DNA from: Thauera sp.
Lineage (GTDB): Bacteria; Pseudomonadota; Gammaproteobacteria; Burkholderiales; Rhodocyclaceae
DNA length: 36,011 nt
Reading direction: 5' to 3'
Assembly (NCBI GenBank): GCA_024710965.1
Contig: JANJTU010000123.1
Span: forward strand, 1-36,011
Each line of letters opens with the position of its first letter. Positions within the stretch are counted from its first letter, which is position 1. A program made the position numbers and the translations under genes. Shown one piece after another: positions 1 to 12,549 of this stretch. The notes under the pieces were generated by a model. It made no database searches, had not been told where the DNA came from, and saw only the letters and a program-made list of their open reading frames with translations.

Positions 1-1
1 G

Positions 2-805
2 GCGCCAGCGTCCGGAGCCCCCTCCGCCGCCCATTGCGGAGACGATGCCAAAGCCATATGCGCGACCCCCTCCGCGCCCCCCTCCGCGACCCACTCCGTA
101 ACCGCCTCGGAGCCCCACTCCACGCCCCCGTCCGCGCGCACCCGCCTGCGCCGCCTGCCTGACCGCGGCCACTACGACGCCGCCACCATCGCCGCCATCG
201 TCGACGCCGCCCCGTTCTGCACCGTCGCCTTCCACTGGGATGGCGCGGTGCACGCGCTGCCGACCGCGCACTGGCGCGAGGGCGAACACCTCTACATCCA
301 CGGCGCGAAGGCCTCGCGCATGCTGAAGGCGCTGAGCGCGGGCGAGGCCTGCGTCACCGTCGCCCTGATCGACGGCCTCGTCTTCGCCCGCTCCGCCTTC
401 CACCACTCGATGAACTACCGCTCGGTGGCGATCTACGGCCGCTTCGAGGCGGTCGAGGCGGCGGCGGAGAAGGAACGCAGCCTGCGCGCCTTCATCGAGC
501 GCCTCGCCCCCGGGCGCTGGGACACGCTGCGCCCGGTCACGGCCAAGGAGCTCAACGCCACCACGGTGCTGCGTCTGCCGCTCGCCGAGGCCTCGGCCAA
601 GCTGCGCAGCGGAGGGGCGAAGGACGACGCCGAGGACATGAGCTGGCCGGTGTGGGCCGGCGTGGTGCCGCTGCACACGCTGCGCGGCACACCGCAGACC
701 GAGCCCGACAGCGTGCTGCGCAGCGCGCCCGCGGCGCTCGCGGGCACGTCCGAAGTGGCCGGCGCCGCGCTCGTCGCGGGCAACGCCGACGGCGCGCGCA
801 GGTGA
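2..805 (+). CDS. Pyridoxamine 5'-phosphate oxidase (PPOX)-like FMN-binding protein, 5' partial
   Basis: The reading frame is open from base 2 to the TGA at 803-805. No ATG, GTG or TTG occurs in frame before the GTG at 248, and the conserved part already begins around base 143 (RLRRLPDRGHYD). The true start therefore lies before the window. The stretch RGHYDAATIAAIVDAAPFC, followed by a segment resembling VHALPTAHWREGEHLYIHG and ASRML, is typical of the split-barrel flavin-binding PPOX-like family, small cytosolic proteins that bind FMN or related cofactors. The substrate is unknown. The first roughly 45 visible residues are Pro/Ser/Ala-rich, come from a 12-bp tandem repeat and look unconserved. 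Family assignment is by recognition of sequence pattern. A specific enzymatic role is not supported. Confidence 0.75.
   Translation, partial: APASGAPSAAHCGDDAKAICATPSAPPSATHSVTASEPHSTPPSARTRLRRLPDRGHYDAATIAAIVDAAPFCTVAFHWDGAVHALPTAHWREGEHLYIHGAKASRMLKALSAGEACVTVALIDGLVFARSAFHHSMNYRSVAIYGRFEAVEAAAEKERSLRAFIERLAPGRWDTLRPVTAKELNATTVLRLPLAEASAKLRSGGAKDDAEDMSWPVWAGVVPLHTLRGTPQTEPDSVLRSAPAALAGTSEVAGAALVAGNADGARR
61..132 (+). repeat. Degenerate 12-bp tandem repeat, about six copies
   Basis: Units begin at 61, 73, 85, 97, 109 and 121, and each resembles CGCGACCCCCTC with one to five changes. In the PPOX-like frame the repeat encodes a four-residue period (TPSA, PPSA, THSV and so on). In another frame, from the ATG at 58, it encodes RDPL/RAPL-type units before a stop. 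The repeat probably created the low-complexity N-terminal extension of the flavin-binding protein. Confidence 0.6.
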
Positions 806-835
806 TTAGGCCGGCCCCAATCAAATGCCCAACAC

Positions 836-920
836 CGTCATCCCGCGAAAGCGGGGATCCATCACGGCCGCTGTGGACTCCCACGCCCCGCTTCCGCGGC
901 GACAAGCTTCGCGGGAATGG
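836..920. repeat. REP-like intergenic palindromic repeat
   Basis: Bases 842-855 read CCCGCGAAAGCGGG, a perfect 5-bp stem with a GAAA tetraloop, preceded by GTCAT and followed by GATCCA. A second, degenerate arm with CCCGCTTCCGCGG and then TTCGCGGGAATGG follows at 886-920. The GTCATxCCCGCGAAAGCGGG-type word is a known style of dispersed repeat in proteobacterial intergenic regions. Only one copy was noticed here, so the call rests on resemblance. It sits between the PPOX-like gene and the DUF924 gene and could also act as a weak terminator. Confidence 0.45.
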
Positions 921-990
921 CCTGGTTGCTTGCCTGGCTAGTAAGCTCTACGCACGCCGGGCACCGCCGCCCGGCCGCTGGGAGGACGGC

Positions 991-1638
991 ATGGACAACC
1001 CGGACACGATCCACCGCTTCTGGTTCGGCGCGGACACCGACCTGGGAGACGCGGCGGGCGATGCGGTGGGCGGCGACTGGGGCGCCGGCGACGCCGCGGT
1101 CATCGCGCGCCAGTCGGCGCTGTGGTGGGGCAAGCGCGCGGCGGTCGACGCCGAGATCGGCCGCCGCTTCGCGCCGCTGGTCGAGCGCGCCGCCACCGGC
1201 GCCCTCGACGACTGGCTCGCCACGCCGCGCGGGCGCCTGGCGCTGATCCTGCTTACCGACCAGTTCCCGCGCAACATCTGGCGCGGCAGCGCGCGCGCCT
1301 TCGCCTGCGATGCGCTCGCGCTGCGCTGGAGCCGGGACGCGATCGCCGCCGGCATCGACCGCGCCTGCCGCCCGCTCGAGCGCGTCTTCCTCTACCTGCC
1401 GCTGGAGCACGCCGAGGAGCGCACCGCCCAGGCCGAGGCGGTGCGCCTGTTCGCCGCGCTCGCCGAGGAGGTGGCGCCGGCGCTGCGGCCGCACTTCGCC
1501 GGCTACCTCGACTACGCCCGCCGCCACCAGGCCGTCATCGCGCGCTTCGGCCGCTTCCCGCACCGCAACGCGCTGCTCGGCCGCGCCTCCACCGCCGCCG
1601 AAGCCGAATTCCTGCGCCAGCCGGGCTCGTCGTTCTGA
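991..1638 (+). CDS. DUF924 family protein
   Basis: This 215-aa protein starts at the ATG at 991, with GGAGGA at 981-986 four bases upstream. A longer open frame exists upstream, but it runs through the REP-like repeat and is not needed. Landmarks of the DUF924 family (TPR-like helical fold) are visible: HRFWFG at residues 8-13, WWGKR near 45, DQFPRN at 90-95 followed by RGSARAFACD, and GRFPHRN near the C terminus. Family length is usually about 180-210 residues, so the gene looks complete. No biochemical function is established for the family and nothing nearby suggests one. The neighbours on the same strand are separated by more than 180 bases, so it may be a single transcription unit. Confidence 0.85.
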   Translation: MDNPDTIHRFWFGADTDLGDAAGDAVGGDWGAGDAAVIARQSALWWGKRAAVDAEIGRRFAPLVERAATGALDDWLATPRGRLALILLTDQFPRNIWRGSARAFACDALALRWSRDAIAAGIDRACRPLERVFLYLPLEHAEERTAQAEAVRLFAALAEEVAPALRPHFAGYLDYARRHQAVIARFGRFPHRNALLGRASTAAEAEFLRQPGSSF

Positions 1639-1783
1639 GCCGCGCGCCTCCCCGCCGCGGCGGGCGATGGGCGGTCCGCCCCCGCATGAGGCGACACTGG
1701 CGGCGCGGGCGGCCCGCATGAGGCCCGCCCCGCAGCACCCCACAGCGGCCCGCCGAGACCGGCCCCGGCCTGCGCGCCGCTAG

Positions 1784-1789
1784 TACAAT
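1784..1789 (+). promoter_or_regulatory. Candidate -10 element (TACAAT) for the LEA14-like gene
   Basis: TACAAT lies 32 bases before the ATG at 1822, an AT-rich word in a GC-rich gap. No convincing -35 hexamer sits 16-18 bases upstream, so this is only a suggestion. Confidence 0.3.
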
Positions 1790-1821
1790 GGCCTCATCGA
1801 CCCCGCCGTGAGGAGCCGCCG

Positions 1822-2322
1822 ATGGCCATCGATCGATTCCCGCCTTGCTGGCGGACGTTGTGCGCCGCGCTCGGCCTGCTGTTCGTCTTCACCCTCGGTG
1901 GCTGCGCCAGCCTGGCGGGCCGTGAGCCGCTGCGGATCAACGTCGTCGGCATCGAGCCGCTGCCGGGCGAGGGCATGGAGATCCGCTTCACCGTCAAGCT
2001 GAGGGTGCAGAACCCGAACGAGCGCGCCATCGACTATGACGGCGTCGCGCTCGAGCTGGACGTGAACGGCCAGCCCTTCGCCGCCGGCGTCAGCGACCAG
2101 CGCGGCAGCGTGCCGCGCTTCGGCGAGGCGGTGCTGAGCGTGCCGGTGTCGGTGTCGGCCACCGCCGCGCTGCGCCAGGCGCTGGGCCTGATCGGCGGCG
2201 CGCCGCTCGAGCGCGTGCCTTACGAGCTGCGCGGCAAGCTCGCCGGCGGCCTGATCGGCAGCATGCGCTTCGCCGACGCCGGCACGCTGAGCCTGCCCGC
2301 AGCGGCCGCGCGCCCGCGCTGA
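1822..2322 (+). CDS. LEA type 2 (WHy-domain) family lipoprotein
   Basis: This 166-aa protein is preceded by GAGGAG at 1810-1815. The N terminus has a short basic region, a hydrophobic stretch and a lipobox ending LGGC (Cys about residue 28), predicting a lipoprotein signal and an outer- or inner-membrane anchor. The mature part carries the LEA14/WHy pattern: a strand ending in an NPN motif (LRVQNPNERAIDYDGVALELDVNGQPFA) followed by alternating hydrophobic strands. In bacteria such proteins are small periplasmic lipoproteins of unknown role; in plants the WHy fold is linked to desiccation response. AMP nucleosidase follows 48 bases downstream on the same strand, so co-transcription is possible, but no functional link is evident. 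Confidence 0.8.
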   Translation: MAIDRFPPCWRTLCAALGLLFVFTLGGCASLAGREPLRINVVGIEPLPGEGMEIRFTVKLRVQNPNERAIDYDGVALELDVNGQPFAAGVSDQRGSVPRFGEAVLSVPVSVSATAALRQALGLIGGAPLERVPYELRGKLAGGLIGSMRFADAGTLSLPAAAARPR

Positions 2323-2370
2323 GCCGCGCTGCCGCAAGCCAACAACGACACGCCGCCCCAAGGAAGACCC

Positions 2371-3897
2371 ATGCCCCCCGCCCCGACTGCCGCGCCGACC
2401 ACCGCCCCCACCCCCTTCTTCGCCCCCGCCCGCTTCGACGACCCCGCCGCGGCGCTCGCGCGCGTGCGCGAGATCTACGCCGCCAGCACCGCCCACCTGC
2501 GCGACGCGCTGCAGCGCTACGTCTCCGGCGAGGACGTCGGCCGCCACGTGCGCGCCTGCTACCCGCTCGTGCGCGTGCGCACCGAGACCGTGGCGCGCGC
2601 CGATTCGCGCCTGTCCTACGGCTTCGTCGCCGGGCCGGGCGTGTTCGAGACCACGCTGACGCGGCCCGACCTGTTCGCCGACTACTACCTCGAGCAGTTC
2701 GAGCTGCTGATCCGCAACCACCAGGTGGCGCTGGAAGTGGGCAGCAGCACGCAGCCGATCCCGGTGCATTTCTCGCTGGCCGAGAACGACCACCTCGAAG
2801 GCCAGCTCGACCCCGGCCGCCGCCTGCTGCTGCGCGACCGCTTCGACCTGCCCGACCTCGGCGCCATGGACGACGGCATCGCCAACGGCACCTTCGAGCC
2901 CGGCCCGGGCGAGCCGCACCCGCTGGCGCTGTTCACCGCGCCGCGCGTCGACTACTCGCTGCACCGGCTGCGCCACTACACCGGCACTCTGCCCGAGCAC
3001 TTCCAGAACTTCATCCTGTTCACCAACTACCAGTTCTACATCGACGAGTTCATCAAGCTCGGCCGCGAGCTGATGGCCGACCCCGCCGCCGCGCACGGCT
3101 ACGAGGCCTTCGTCGAGCCCGGCAACGTCGTCACCCGCCCGCCCGGGGCGACGCCGGCGCCGGGCGACGCCCTCGGCGCGGCGCCGCCGCGCCTGCCGCA
3201 GATGCCTGCCTACCACCTCGTGCGCGGCGACCGCGGCGGCATCACGATGGTGAACATCGGTGTCGGCCCGGCCAACGCGAAGACCATCACCGACCACATC
3301 GCGGTGCTCCGACCCCATGCCTGGATCATGCTCGGCCACTGCGCCGGGCTGCGCAACAGCCAGCAGCTCGGCGACTACGTGCTCGCCCACGGCTACGTGC
3401 GCGAGGACCACGTGCTCGACGAGGAGCTGCCGCTGTGGGTGCCGATCCCGCCGCTGGCCGAGGTGCAGCTCGCGCTCGAGGCGGCGGTGGCGGAGATCAC
3501 CCAGCTCTCCGGCTACGAGCTCAAGCGCCTGATGCGCACCGGCACGGTGGCGAGCACCGACAACCGCAACTGGGAGCTGCTGCCCTCGCACGGCATGGCG
3601 AGCAGCCCCGAGCGCCGCTTCAGCCAGAGCCGGGCGGTGGCGCTGGACATGGAGTCGGCCACCATCGCCGCCAACGGCTTCCGCTTCCGCGTGCCCTACG
3701 GCACCCTGCTGTGCGTCAGCGACAAGCCGCTGCACGGCGAGATCAAGCTGCCGGGGATGGCGAACCAGTTCTACCGCGAACGCGTGGACCAGCACCTGCG
3801 CATCGGCATCCAGGCGCTCGAGCGCCTGCGCGAGCAGGGCGTCGACCGCCTGCACAGCCGGAAGCTGCGCAGCTTCGCCGAGGTCGCCTTCCAGTAG
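2371..3897 (+). CDS. amn: AMP nucleosidase
   Basis: This enzyme hydrolyses AMP to adenine and ribose 5-phosphate in the cytosol, controlling adenylate pools. The 508-aa product has the Amn layout. The N-terminal domain contains YPLVRVRTE, LSYGFV and HFQNFILFTNYQFYIDEF, and the C-terminal phosphorylase/nucleosidase domain contains TMVNIGVGPANAKTITDH, MLGHCAGLR and DMESATIAANGFRFRVPYG. The SDKPLHGE segment near residue 450 carries the Asp expected to act on the purine (D451, by analogy with nucleoside phosphorylases). The length is close to the roughly 480-residue E. coli enzyme, plus a Pro/Ala/Thr-rich N-terminal tail of about 15 residues. AGGAAG at 2361-2366 precedes the ATG. No truncation is seen. 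Confidence 0.93.
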   Translation: MPPAPTAAPTTAPTPFFAPARFDDPAAALARVREIYAASTAHLRDALQRYVSGEDVGRHVRACYPLVRVRTETVARADSRLSYGFVAGPGVFETTLTRPDLFADYYLEQFELLIRNHQVALEVGSSTQPIPVHFSLAENDHLEGQLDPGRRLLLRDRFDLPDLGAMDDGIANGTFEPGPGEPHPLALFTAPRVDYSLHRLRHYTGTLPEHFQNFILFTNYQFYIDEFIKLGRELMADPAAAHGYEAFVEPGNVVTRPPGATPAPGDALGAAPPRLPQMPAYHLVRGDRGGITMVNIGVGPANAKTITDHIAVLRPHAWIMLGHCAGLRNSQQLGDYVLAHGYVREDHVLDEELPLWVPIPPLAEVQLALEAAVAEITQLSGYELKRLMRTGTVASTDNRNWELLPSHGMASSPERRFSQSRAVALDMESATIAANGFRFRVPYGTLLCVSDKPLHGEIKLPGMANQFYRERVDQHLRIGIQALERLREQGVDRLHSRKLRSFAEVAFQ

Positions 3898-4019
3898 GAT
3901 GACCCGGCCCCGCGCCATCCGCACCGGGGAGCGGGGCGCTCGGGTCTGTGCTCCCGCCCGCTTCGCGCTTGCCCCCGAGGGACGGCGTAACGCCCTGCGG
4001 CGGCCCGGCGACGCTTGGC

Positions 4020-4832
4020 TCAGAAGCGCGCGCGAAAATGCCACTCGCCGGGGGCGATGTCGTTCGTCACCGCGCGCCGGGTGGCCTCGTCGACGCGCGC
4101 ATCGTCGATGTCGTACAGCCCGCACAGGCGCAGCGCGCGGCGCACATCGATCGCAGTGCCGAGGTATTCGTAGACGACGCGGGCGCAGCAGGGCATGCGC
4201 TCGCCGCTGCCGGACACCCCGAGCTTGAGCCCGGTGAGGCGGGTGACGCGGTTCTTGAACGACGGGAACAGGATCGTCTGCGTCATCTCCAGCCCGGTCA
4301 GGGTCTCGTAGTCGGCGAGGAAGATGCGGTCGGTGAGGAAGTGCGCGAGGCCCAGGTACTTGCCGTGGTAGGCCTTCTCCTGCGGGTGCTCGATCAGGCG
4401 CTCGGTGCGCTGGTAGTAGACGCGGCCCTCGCGCCGCTCGAGGCACACCAGGGTGCGCAGCAGCCGGCCCGGGCAGGCCATCGACAGGTAGGTCTCGAAG
4501 TAGTAGCCGAGGTACTTGTCCAGCCCGGCGCTGCCGATCTCCTTCAGGTGCTCGAGGTGGGCCGCCTCCGGCGCGGCCGTTGCCTGGCGTGCAACCGGTC
4601 GCGGCCGCACCTGCACCAGGCGCTCGAACTGGGCGCTCGGCAGCAGGATCTCGTGCTCGTCGACGCCGAAGAACTCGCAGAAGCGGCGCAGCGTATGCGC
4701 CGAGGGCCGGTAGCGCCCGCTCAGGTAGCGGTTGAACTGCGGCCGGTTGATGTCGAGGCGGCGGCAGACCTCGGCGATCGAGCGGTAGTAGCTGCACAGC
4801 AGGCGCAGGTTGCGGGCGAAATCCTCGTGCAT
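4020..4832 (-). CDS. XRE-type helix-turn-helix transcriptional regulator
   Basis: This 270-aa protein starts at the ATG complementary to 4830-4832, with a perfect AAGGAGG (complement of 4838-4844) five bases upstream. A longer frame upstream is not needed. Residues about 8-65 form a lambda-repressor-like HTH (IAEVCRRLDINRPQFNRYLSGRYRPS, then LRRFCEFFGVDEHEIL). The remaining 200 residues contain no domain I recognise; they look globular and may sense a ligand. The gene diverges from the symporter/asparaginase pair, and the 285-base gap between the two genes contains a candidate operator (4889-4918). That suggests a role as local regulator of amino-acid uptake. The regulatory link is inference from position. 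Confidence 0.8.
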   Translation of the reverse strand: MHEDFARNLRLLCSYYRSIAEVCRRLDINRPQFNRYLSGRYRPSAHTLRRFCEFFGVDEHEILLPSAQFERLVQVRPRPVARQATAAPEAAHLEHLKEIGSAGLDKYLGYYFETYLSMACPGRLLRTLVCLERREGRVYYQRTERLIEHPQEKAYHGKYLGLAHFLTDRIFLADYETLTGLEMTQTILFPSFKNRVTRLTGLKLGVSGSGERMPCCARVVYEYLGTAIDVRRALRLCGLYDIDDARVDEATRRAVTNDIAPGEWHFRARF

Positions 4833-4888
4833 CGCGGCCTCCTTGCCGGCGGGTGGGGACGGCAGCCGCGGCCGGCGCCGACTGCATC

Positions 4889-4918
4889 TGGCGCAGTATG
4901 GCGCAGTTTGCGCGCCAT
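4889..4918. promoter_or_regulatory. Candidate operator: phased direct repeats plus inverted repeat
   Basis: TGGCGCAGT occurs twice, at 4889-4897 and 4899-4907, spaced exactly 10 bases (one helical turn). The second copy is part of a perfect 7-bp inverted repeat, ATGGCGC (4898-4904) and GCGCCAT (4912-4918), with a 7-base spacer. It lies 57-86 bases upstream of the XRE-type regulator start and about 120-150 bases upstream of the leader ORF and symporter. That position suits binding by the neighbouring regulator. No footprint evidence exists; this is pattern reading. Confidence 0.45.
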
Positions 4919-5035
4919 AGCGCGACGCTCCGATCCAGCCCGGCAAATTTACCTGCCCTTTCCGGCTTGCTGAAATGGTCCCGCCTTCCGGCAGCAAAAC
5001 GACAACAGCGGCCCCGGCCGCGCAAGGAGACCATC

Positions 5036-5117
5036 ATGCATTCCCCCGTCTTCCCCTCGTCCGTTCCCGCCGGCCTGCGCCGGCTGCCGGCCGCCCCCCG
5101 TCGCGGAGGGCCGCGCC

Positions 5118-5125
<8 letters not shown>
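5036..5125 (+). CDS. Short leader ORF (29 aa) overlapping the symporter start
   Basis: ATG at 5036 follows AAGGAGA (5024-5030) at a 5-base spacing, a better ribosome-binding site than that of the gene downstream. The frame encodes 29 residues rich in Pro, Arg and Ala, including VPAGLRRLPAAPRRGGPRH, and stops with TGA at 5123-5125. The symporter ATG is at 5118, so the two frames overlap by 8 bases. This geometry suggests translational coupling or leader-peptide control of the transporter. The peptide has no hydrophobic segment and no recognised family. It could instead be a spurious frame whose Shine-Dalgarno is a remnant; conservation would decide. Confidence 0.45.
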
Positions 5126-6580
<1,455 letters not shown>

Positions 6581-6581
<1 letters not shown>

Positions 6582-7588
6582 TGCGCGCCCGCGTCCTCGT
6601 CCTCCACACCGGCGGCACCATCGGCATGGCCGCCGCGGCCGACGGCCTGCGCCCGATGGCAGGCTTCGGCGCGGTGCTGGAGCAGCACCTCGCGGCGCAG
6701 GCGGCGGCCCTGCCCGCGCTCGACATCGTCGAGCTCGACCAGCTGATCGACAGCGCCAACCTGCGCCCGGCGCACTGGCGCACGATCGCCGAGGCCCTGC
6801 TCGCGCGCTGGGAGCGCCATGACGGCTTCGTCGTGCTGCACGGCACCGACACCATGGCGTGGACCGCCTCGGCGCTGTCCTTCATGCTGCGCGGGACGGA
6901 CAAGCCGGTGATCCTGACCGGCGCGCAGATCCCGCTGCTGGCGCCGCGCAGCGACGCGCCGGCGAACCTGCATGGCGCGCTGGCGCTCGCCACCGGCACG
7001 CCGGTGCGCGAGGTCGGCGTCTATTTCCACCACCGCCTGCTGCGCGGCAACCGCAGCAGCAAGCTCAAGAGCACCGCCTTCGACGCCTTCGACTCGCCCA
7101 ACTACCCGCCGCTGGCCGAGCTCGGCATCGAGCTCGCGCTGCACCGCGAGCGCCTGCTGCCGGCTGCGGCACGCGACTTCATCGTGCCCGCCTTCGATGC
7201 CGACGCGGTCGCGGTGCTGACCATGCACCCGGGCCTCTCCAGCCACGTCGCCGCCGCCGTCGCCGACACCCCGGCGCTGCGCGGCCTGGTGCTGCGCAGC
7301 TATGGCGCGGGCAACGTCGCGGACGCCGAACCCGCGCTGATGGCGGCGCTGGCGCGCGCGGTGGCACGCGGCGTCGTCGTCGTCAATGTCACGCAATGCA
7401 CGTACGGCGGCGTGCGCCAGGGCGCCTACGCCACCGGCGCCGCCCTGAGCCGGATCGGCGTCGTGGCCGCCGGCGACATGACGCTCGAGGCCGCTTTCGC
7501 CAAGCTGCACGTGCTCCTCGCGCGCCACGCCGACCCGGCGACGGTGCGCGCGCAGTTCGCGCAGCCGCTGTGCGGCGAGCTGAGCTGA
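6581..7588 (+). CDS. L-asparaginase (type I-like, cytoplasmic)
   Basis: This enzyme hydrolyses L-asparagine to aspartate and ammonia. The 335-aa protein has no signal peptide. It shows both catalytic signatures of the family: HTGGTIGM at residues 9-16, with the nucleophile Thr in TGGTI, and HGTDTMAWTASALSFM near 87-102, with the second catalytic Thr-Asp pair at 89-90. Further family segments are LTGAQIPL, NLHGAL and VVNVTQCTYGGV. The length matches the usual 320-350 residues. The ATG overlaps the symporter stop by one base, which indicates translational coupling and a joint role in using amino acids as nitrogen or carbon source. A small GC-rich hairpin near 7630-7642 lies between this gene and the convergent HDOD gene, but without a clear U-tract. 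Confidence 0.92.
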
Positions 7589-7643
7589 GGCCTCAGCGGC
7601 CCGCGGCACCACGTAGCACCACCCGGCACCGCGCGGACCGCGC

Positions 7644-9548
7644 TCACGGCGTCGGCCGGCAGCTCGTCATGCCGCGCGCGAACAGGCAGACGCGGTTGCG
7701 GCCCGCGTGCTTGGCGGCATAGAGCGCCTTGTCCGCGCCGCTGACGAGTTCGTCGGCGGTGCGCATATGCGCCTCGCGGCTGGCGACGCCGATGCTGATC
7801 GTGATGTGCACCTCGGCGTCGCCGAGCCGGATGCCGAGCGCCGCCACCATGTGCCGCAGGCGCTCGGCCGCGAGGAGCGCCATCTGCGGGTCGGCGTCGT
7901 GGCAGACGAGGAGGAACTCCTCGCCCCCCATGCGGCTGACGCGGTCATGGCGACGGGCAGCGGCCTGGATGGCCTGGGCGACCTCGCGCAGCACGAGATC
8001 GCCGACCGCATGGCCGTGGCAGTCGTTCACCGCCTTGAAGTGGTCGACGTCGATCATCAGCGCCGCCACCGCCTGGCCGGTGCGCTGTGCGGCACTCCAG
8101 GCCCTGCCCAGCGCATCCAGGCCGGCGCGCCGGTTCGGCAGGCCGGTGAGCAGGTCGGTCATCGCCGCATGCTCGAGCCGGCGGTTGCTGATCGCCAGTT
8201 CCGCCGCGAACTGCTTGAGCTGGGACCGATCCTGCTCCCACATGCCGAGCAGCTTGACGTAGTGCAGCGCGGCGCGCATGCGGGCGTTGAGGGCGCGGTT
8301 GTTGACCGGCTTGGTGATGTAGTCGTCCACACCGGCCTCGAAGGCCTCGACGATCTTGTCCTCGGTCTCGACCCCGGTCAGCATGATGACGTACATCGAC
8401 TGCCCCCAGTCGGTCGCACGCAGGGCGCGACAGAACTCCATGCCGTCCATCACCGGCATCAGCCAGTCGCAGATGACGATCTGCGGCATCACCTCGAGCG
8501 CGAGGGCAAGCGCGTCGCGGCCATTGCCGGCGGAGACGACGGTGCAGCCGAGCTGGTTGCGCAGCGCCGCCTCGGTCATCAGGCGGGTGGTCGGTTCGTC
8601 CTCCACCAGCAGCACGCGCGTGCCGGGCGTGCGCGGCGGCGGCTCGGGGCGCGGCGCAGGGGCTCGGGTCATGCGCTCGAACGAGGGTAGCGACGCCGAG
8701 GGAATCCTGAGCAGGCTACCCCACGCCTGCCACTGGGTGACGGCGTGGTCGAAGAGCTGGCCGAAGGCGTCGGCGTCGAGCCCGATCTTGCCGCCAAGGC
8801 GCATGAGCTCGGCAATGTTGCCGTGCCGGTCCGCCTCCGGCATCAGACCGAGATCGGCCATGCGCCGCGCGAGGAAGAAGATGTGCGCGAGCTTGTATGG
8901 GCGCGAGCCTTCGACGAAGCCCGAGCGCTCGGGCATTTCGTGGTAATACACCGGCTCGGCGAGCGCCTTGGGGATGCCGCAGTCGGCCAGGATCGCGGCG
9001 GTGAATTCGTGGTGATCCGCCTCCAGACGCTCGCGCTCGAGCGCGAGCAGGGCCTCGCCAGCGGCCCCTTCGGCCATCACCGCGGCGTACTCGGCCGGAT
9101 AGGCGGTGGCCATCGCCAGTTGGCCGACCTGCGCCAGCAGACCGCAGACGAAGAGGTCGTCCGGAATGCCGACGCGCACCACGCCGCCCAGCGCCTGGCT
9201 GGCGACCGCCATCAGCAGCGAACGCGACCAGAAGCGCGTGTAGTCGAAGCCGGCGCACGGCCCCTGCGCGTACTCGTCCACCAGCGCGAAGCCCATCACC
9301 ACGTGGCGGACGGAAGTGAAGCCCAGGCGCAGCACCGCGTCGTGGATCGAGACCACGGCACGGCCGCCATGCGCCGCGGCGTTGGCCAGGTGCAGCAGGC
9401 GCCCCGCCAGCGCGGGATCGGTCTGCACCACCCGCACCACCTCCTCAAGCGTGGCGTCCTCCCGCCGGCTGATGTCCAGGATGGCCAGCGCCACGCCCTT
9501 CGGGCTGGGCAGCCGGCCGCTGATTCGGAGTTGCTCGAGCCTGTTCAA
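7644..9548 (-). CDS. HDOD-REC-GGDEF protein (probable diguanylate cyclase response regulator)
   Basis: This 634-aa protein has three domains: HDOD (about 10-270, starting LEQLRISGRLPSPKGVALAIL), a receiver (about 310-430; phospho-acceptor D361 in ICDWLMPVMDG, K413 in ITKP) and a GGDEF domain (about 460-625). The GGDEF active site is GGEEF at 541-545, a functional variant, and an allosteric RxxD inhibitory site (R532-D535) sits five residues before it. It should therefore make c-di-GMP from GTP under phosphorylation control and feedback inhibition. The start is TTG at 9548: an in-frame stop lies just upstream, and the start overlaps the stop of the 72-aa ORF (TTGA), with GAGAG about 7 bases before. 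It is the last gene of the five-gene receptor/kinase operon, and the kinase upstream is its most likely phosphodonor. Confidence 0.88.
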   Translation of the reverse strand: MNRLEQLRISGRLPSPKGVALAILDISRREDATLEEVVRVVQTDPALAGRLLHLANAAAHGGRAVVSIHDAVLRLGFTSVRHVVMGFALVDEYAQGPCAGFDYTRFWSRSLLMAVASQALGGVVRVGIPDDLFVCGLLAQVGQLAMATAYPAEYAAVMAEGAAGEALLALERERLEADHHEFTAAILADCGIPKALAEPVYYHEMPERSGFVEGSRPYKLAHIFFLARRMADLGLMPEADRHGNIAELMRLGGKIGLDADAFGQLFDHAVTQWQAWGSLLRIPSASLPSFERMTRAPAPRPEPPPRTPGTRVLLVEDEPTTRLMTEAALRNQLGCTVVSAGNGRDALALALEVMPQIVICDWLMPVMDGMEFCRALRATDWGQSMYVIMLTGVETEDKIVEAFEAGVDDYITKPVNNRALNARMRAALHYVKLLGMWEQDRSQLKQFAAELAISNRRLEHAAMTDLLTGLPNRRAGLDALGRAWSAAQRTGQAVAALMIDVDHFKAVNDCHGHAVGDLVLREVAQAIQAAARRHDRVSRMGGEEFLLVCHDADPQMALLAAERLRHMVAALGIRLGDAEVHITISIGVASREAHMRTADELVSGADKALYAAKHAGRNRVCLFARGMTSCRPTP

Positions 9549-9759
9549 GGTTTCGCTCTCGGTTCAAGGGCAGGGATGGCGTCATGGTCGTCCGCGCGCG
9601 CCTGCCTTGCGAGCTCATCGGCGAGATCAGGCCGTGGCGCGGGTGGCGCCAGCAGGCGTGGCGGGTGGCAATCGATGGACCGATCGTCCAGATCGAGCTC
9701 GAACAGCACAAGGGGGCGCAAGCAGCCTTCCAGACAGCATAGGGTTGACTGCGGCTGTC

Positions 9760-9763
<4 letters not shown>
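9545..9763 (-). CDS. Unknown 72-aa protein between hybrid kinase and HDOD-REC-GGDEF gene
   Basis: The ATG (complement of 9761-9763) overlaps the kinase stop as ATGA and is preceded by GAGGA six bases upstream, inside the kinase 3' end. Its own TGA overlaps the TTG start of the next gene as TTGA. Four-base overlaps at both ends plus a good ribosome-binding site argue for real translation. The product is Pro/Leu/Asp-rich, with a Cys cluster (CCLEGC at about 9-14) and a polar C terminus, and has no signal peptide or clear membrane segment. I do not recognise a family. It may be a small partner of the phosphorelay, or merely a coupling ORF that carries ribosomes across the 211-base gap. Confidence 0.55.

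Positions 9764-12545
<2,782 letters not shown>

Positions 12546-12549
<4 letters not shown>

Noticed and set aside
3971-4013. Possible dispersed intergenic repeat (CCCCCGAGGGACGGCG and following)
   Set aside because: It reminded me of GC-rich intergenic repeats in betaproteobacteria, but there is only one copy here and the palindrome is imperfect. A genome-wide search would be needed.
1780-5037. A 1085-codon minus-strand frame spanning the LEA14-like, amn and XRE regions
   Set aside because: It is opposite to clearly assigned genes and contains no domain.
7630-7642. Terminator between the asparaginase and HDOD genes
   Set aside because: GCGCG/CGCGC is only a 5-bp stem with a 3-base loop and no U-tract, within the range expected by chance in this composition.
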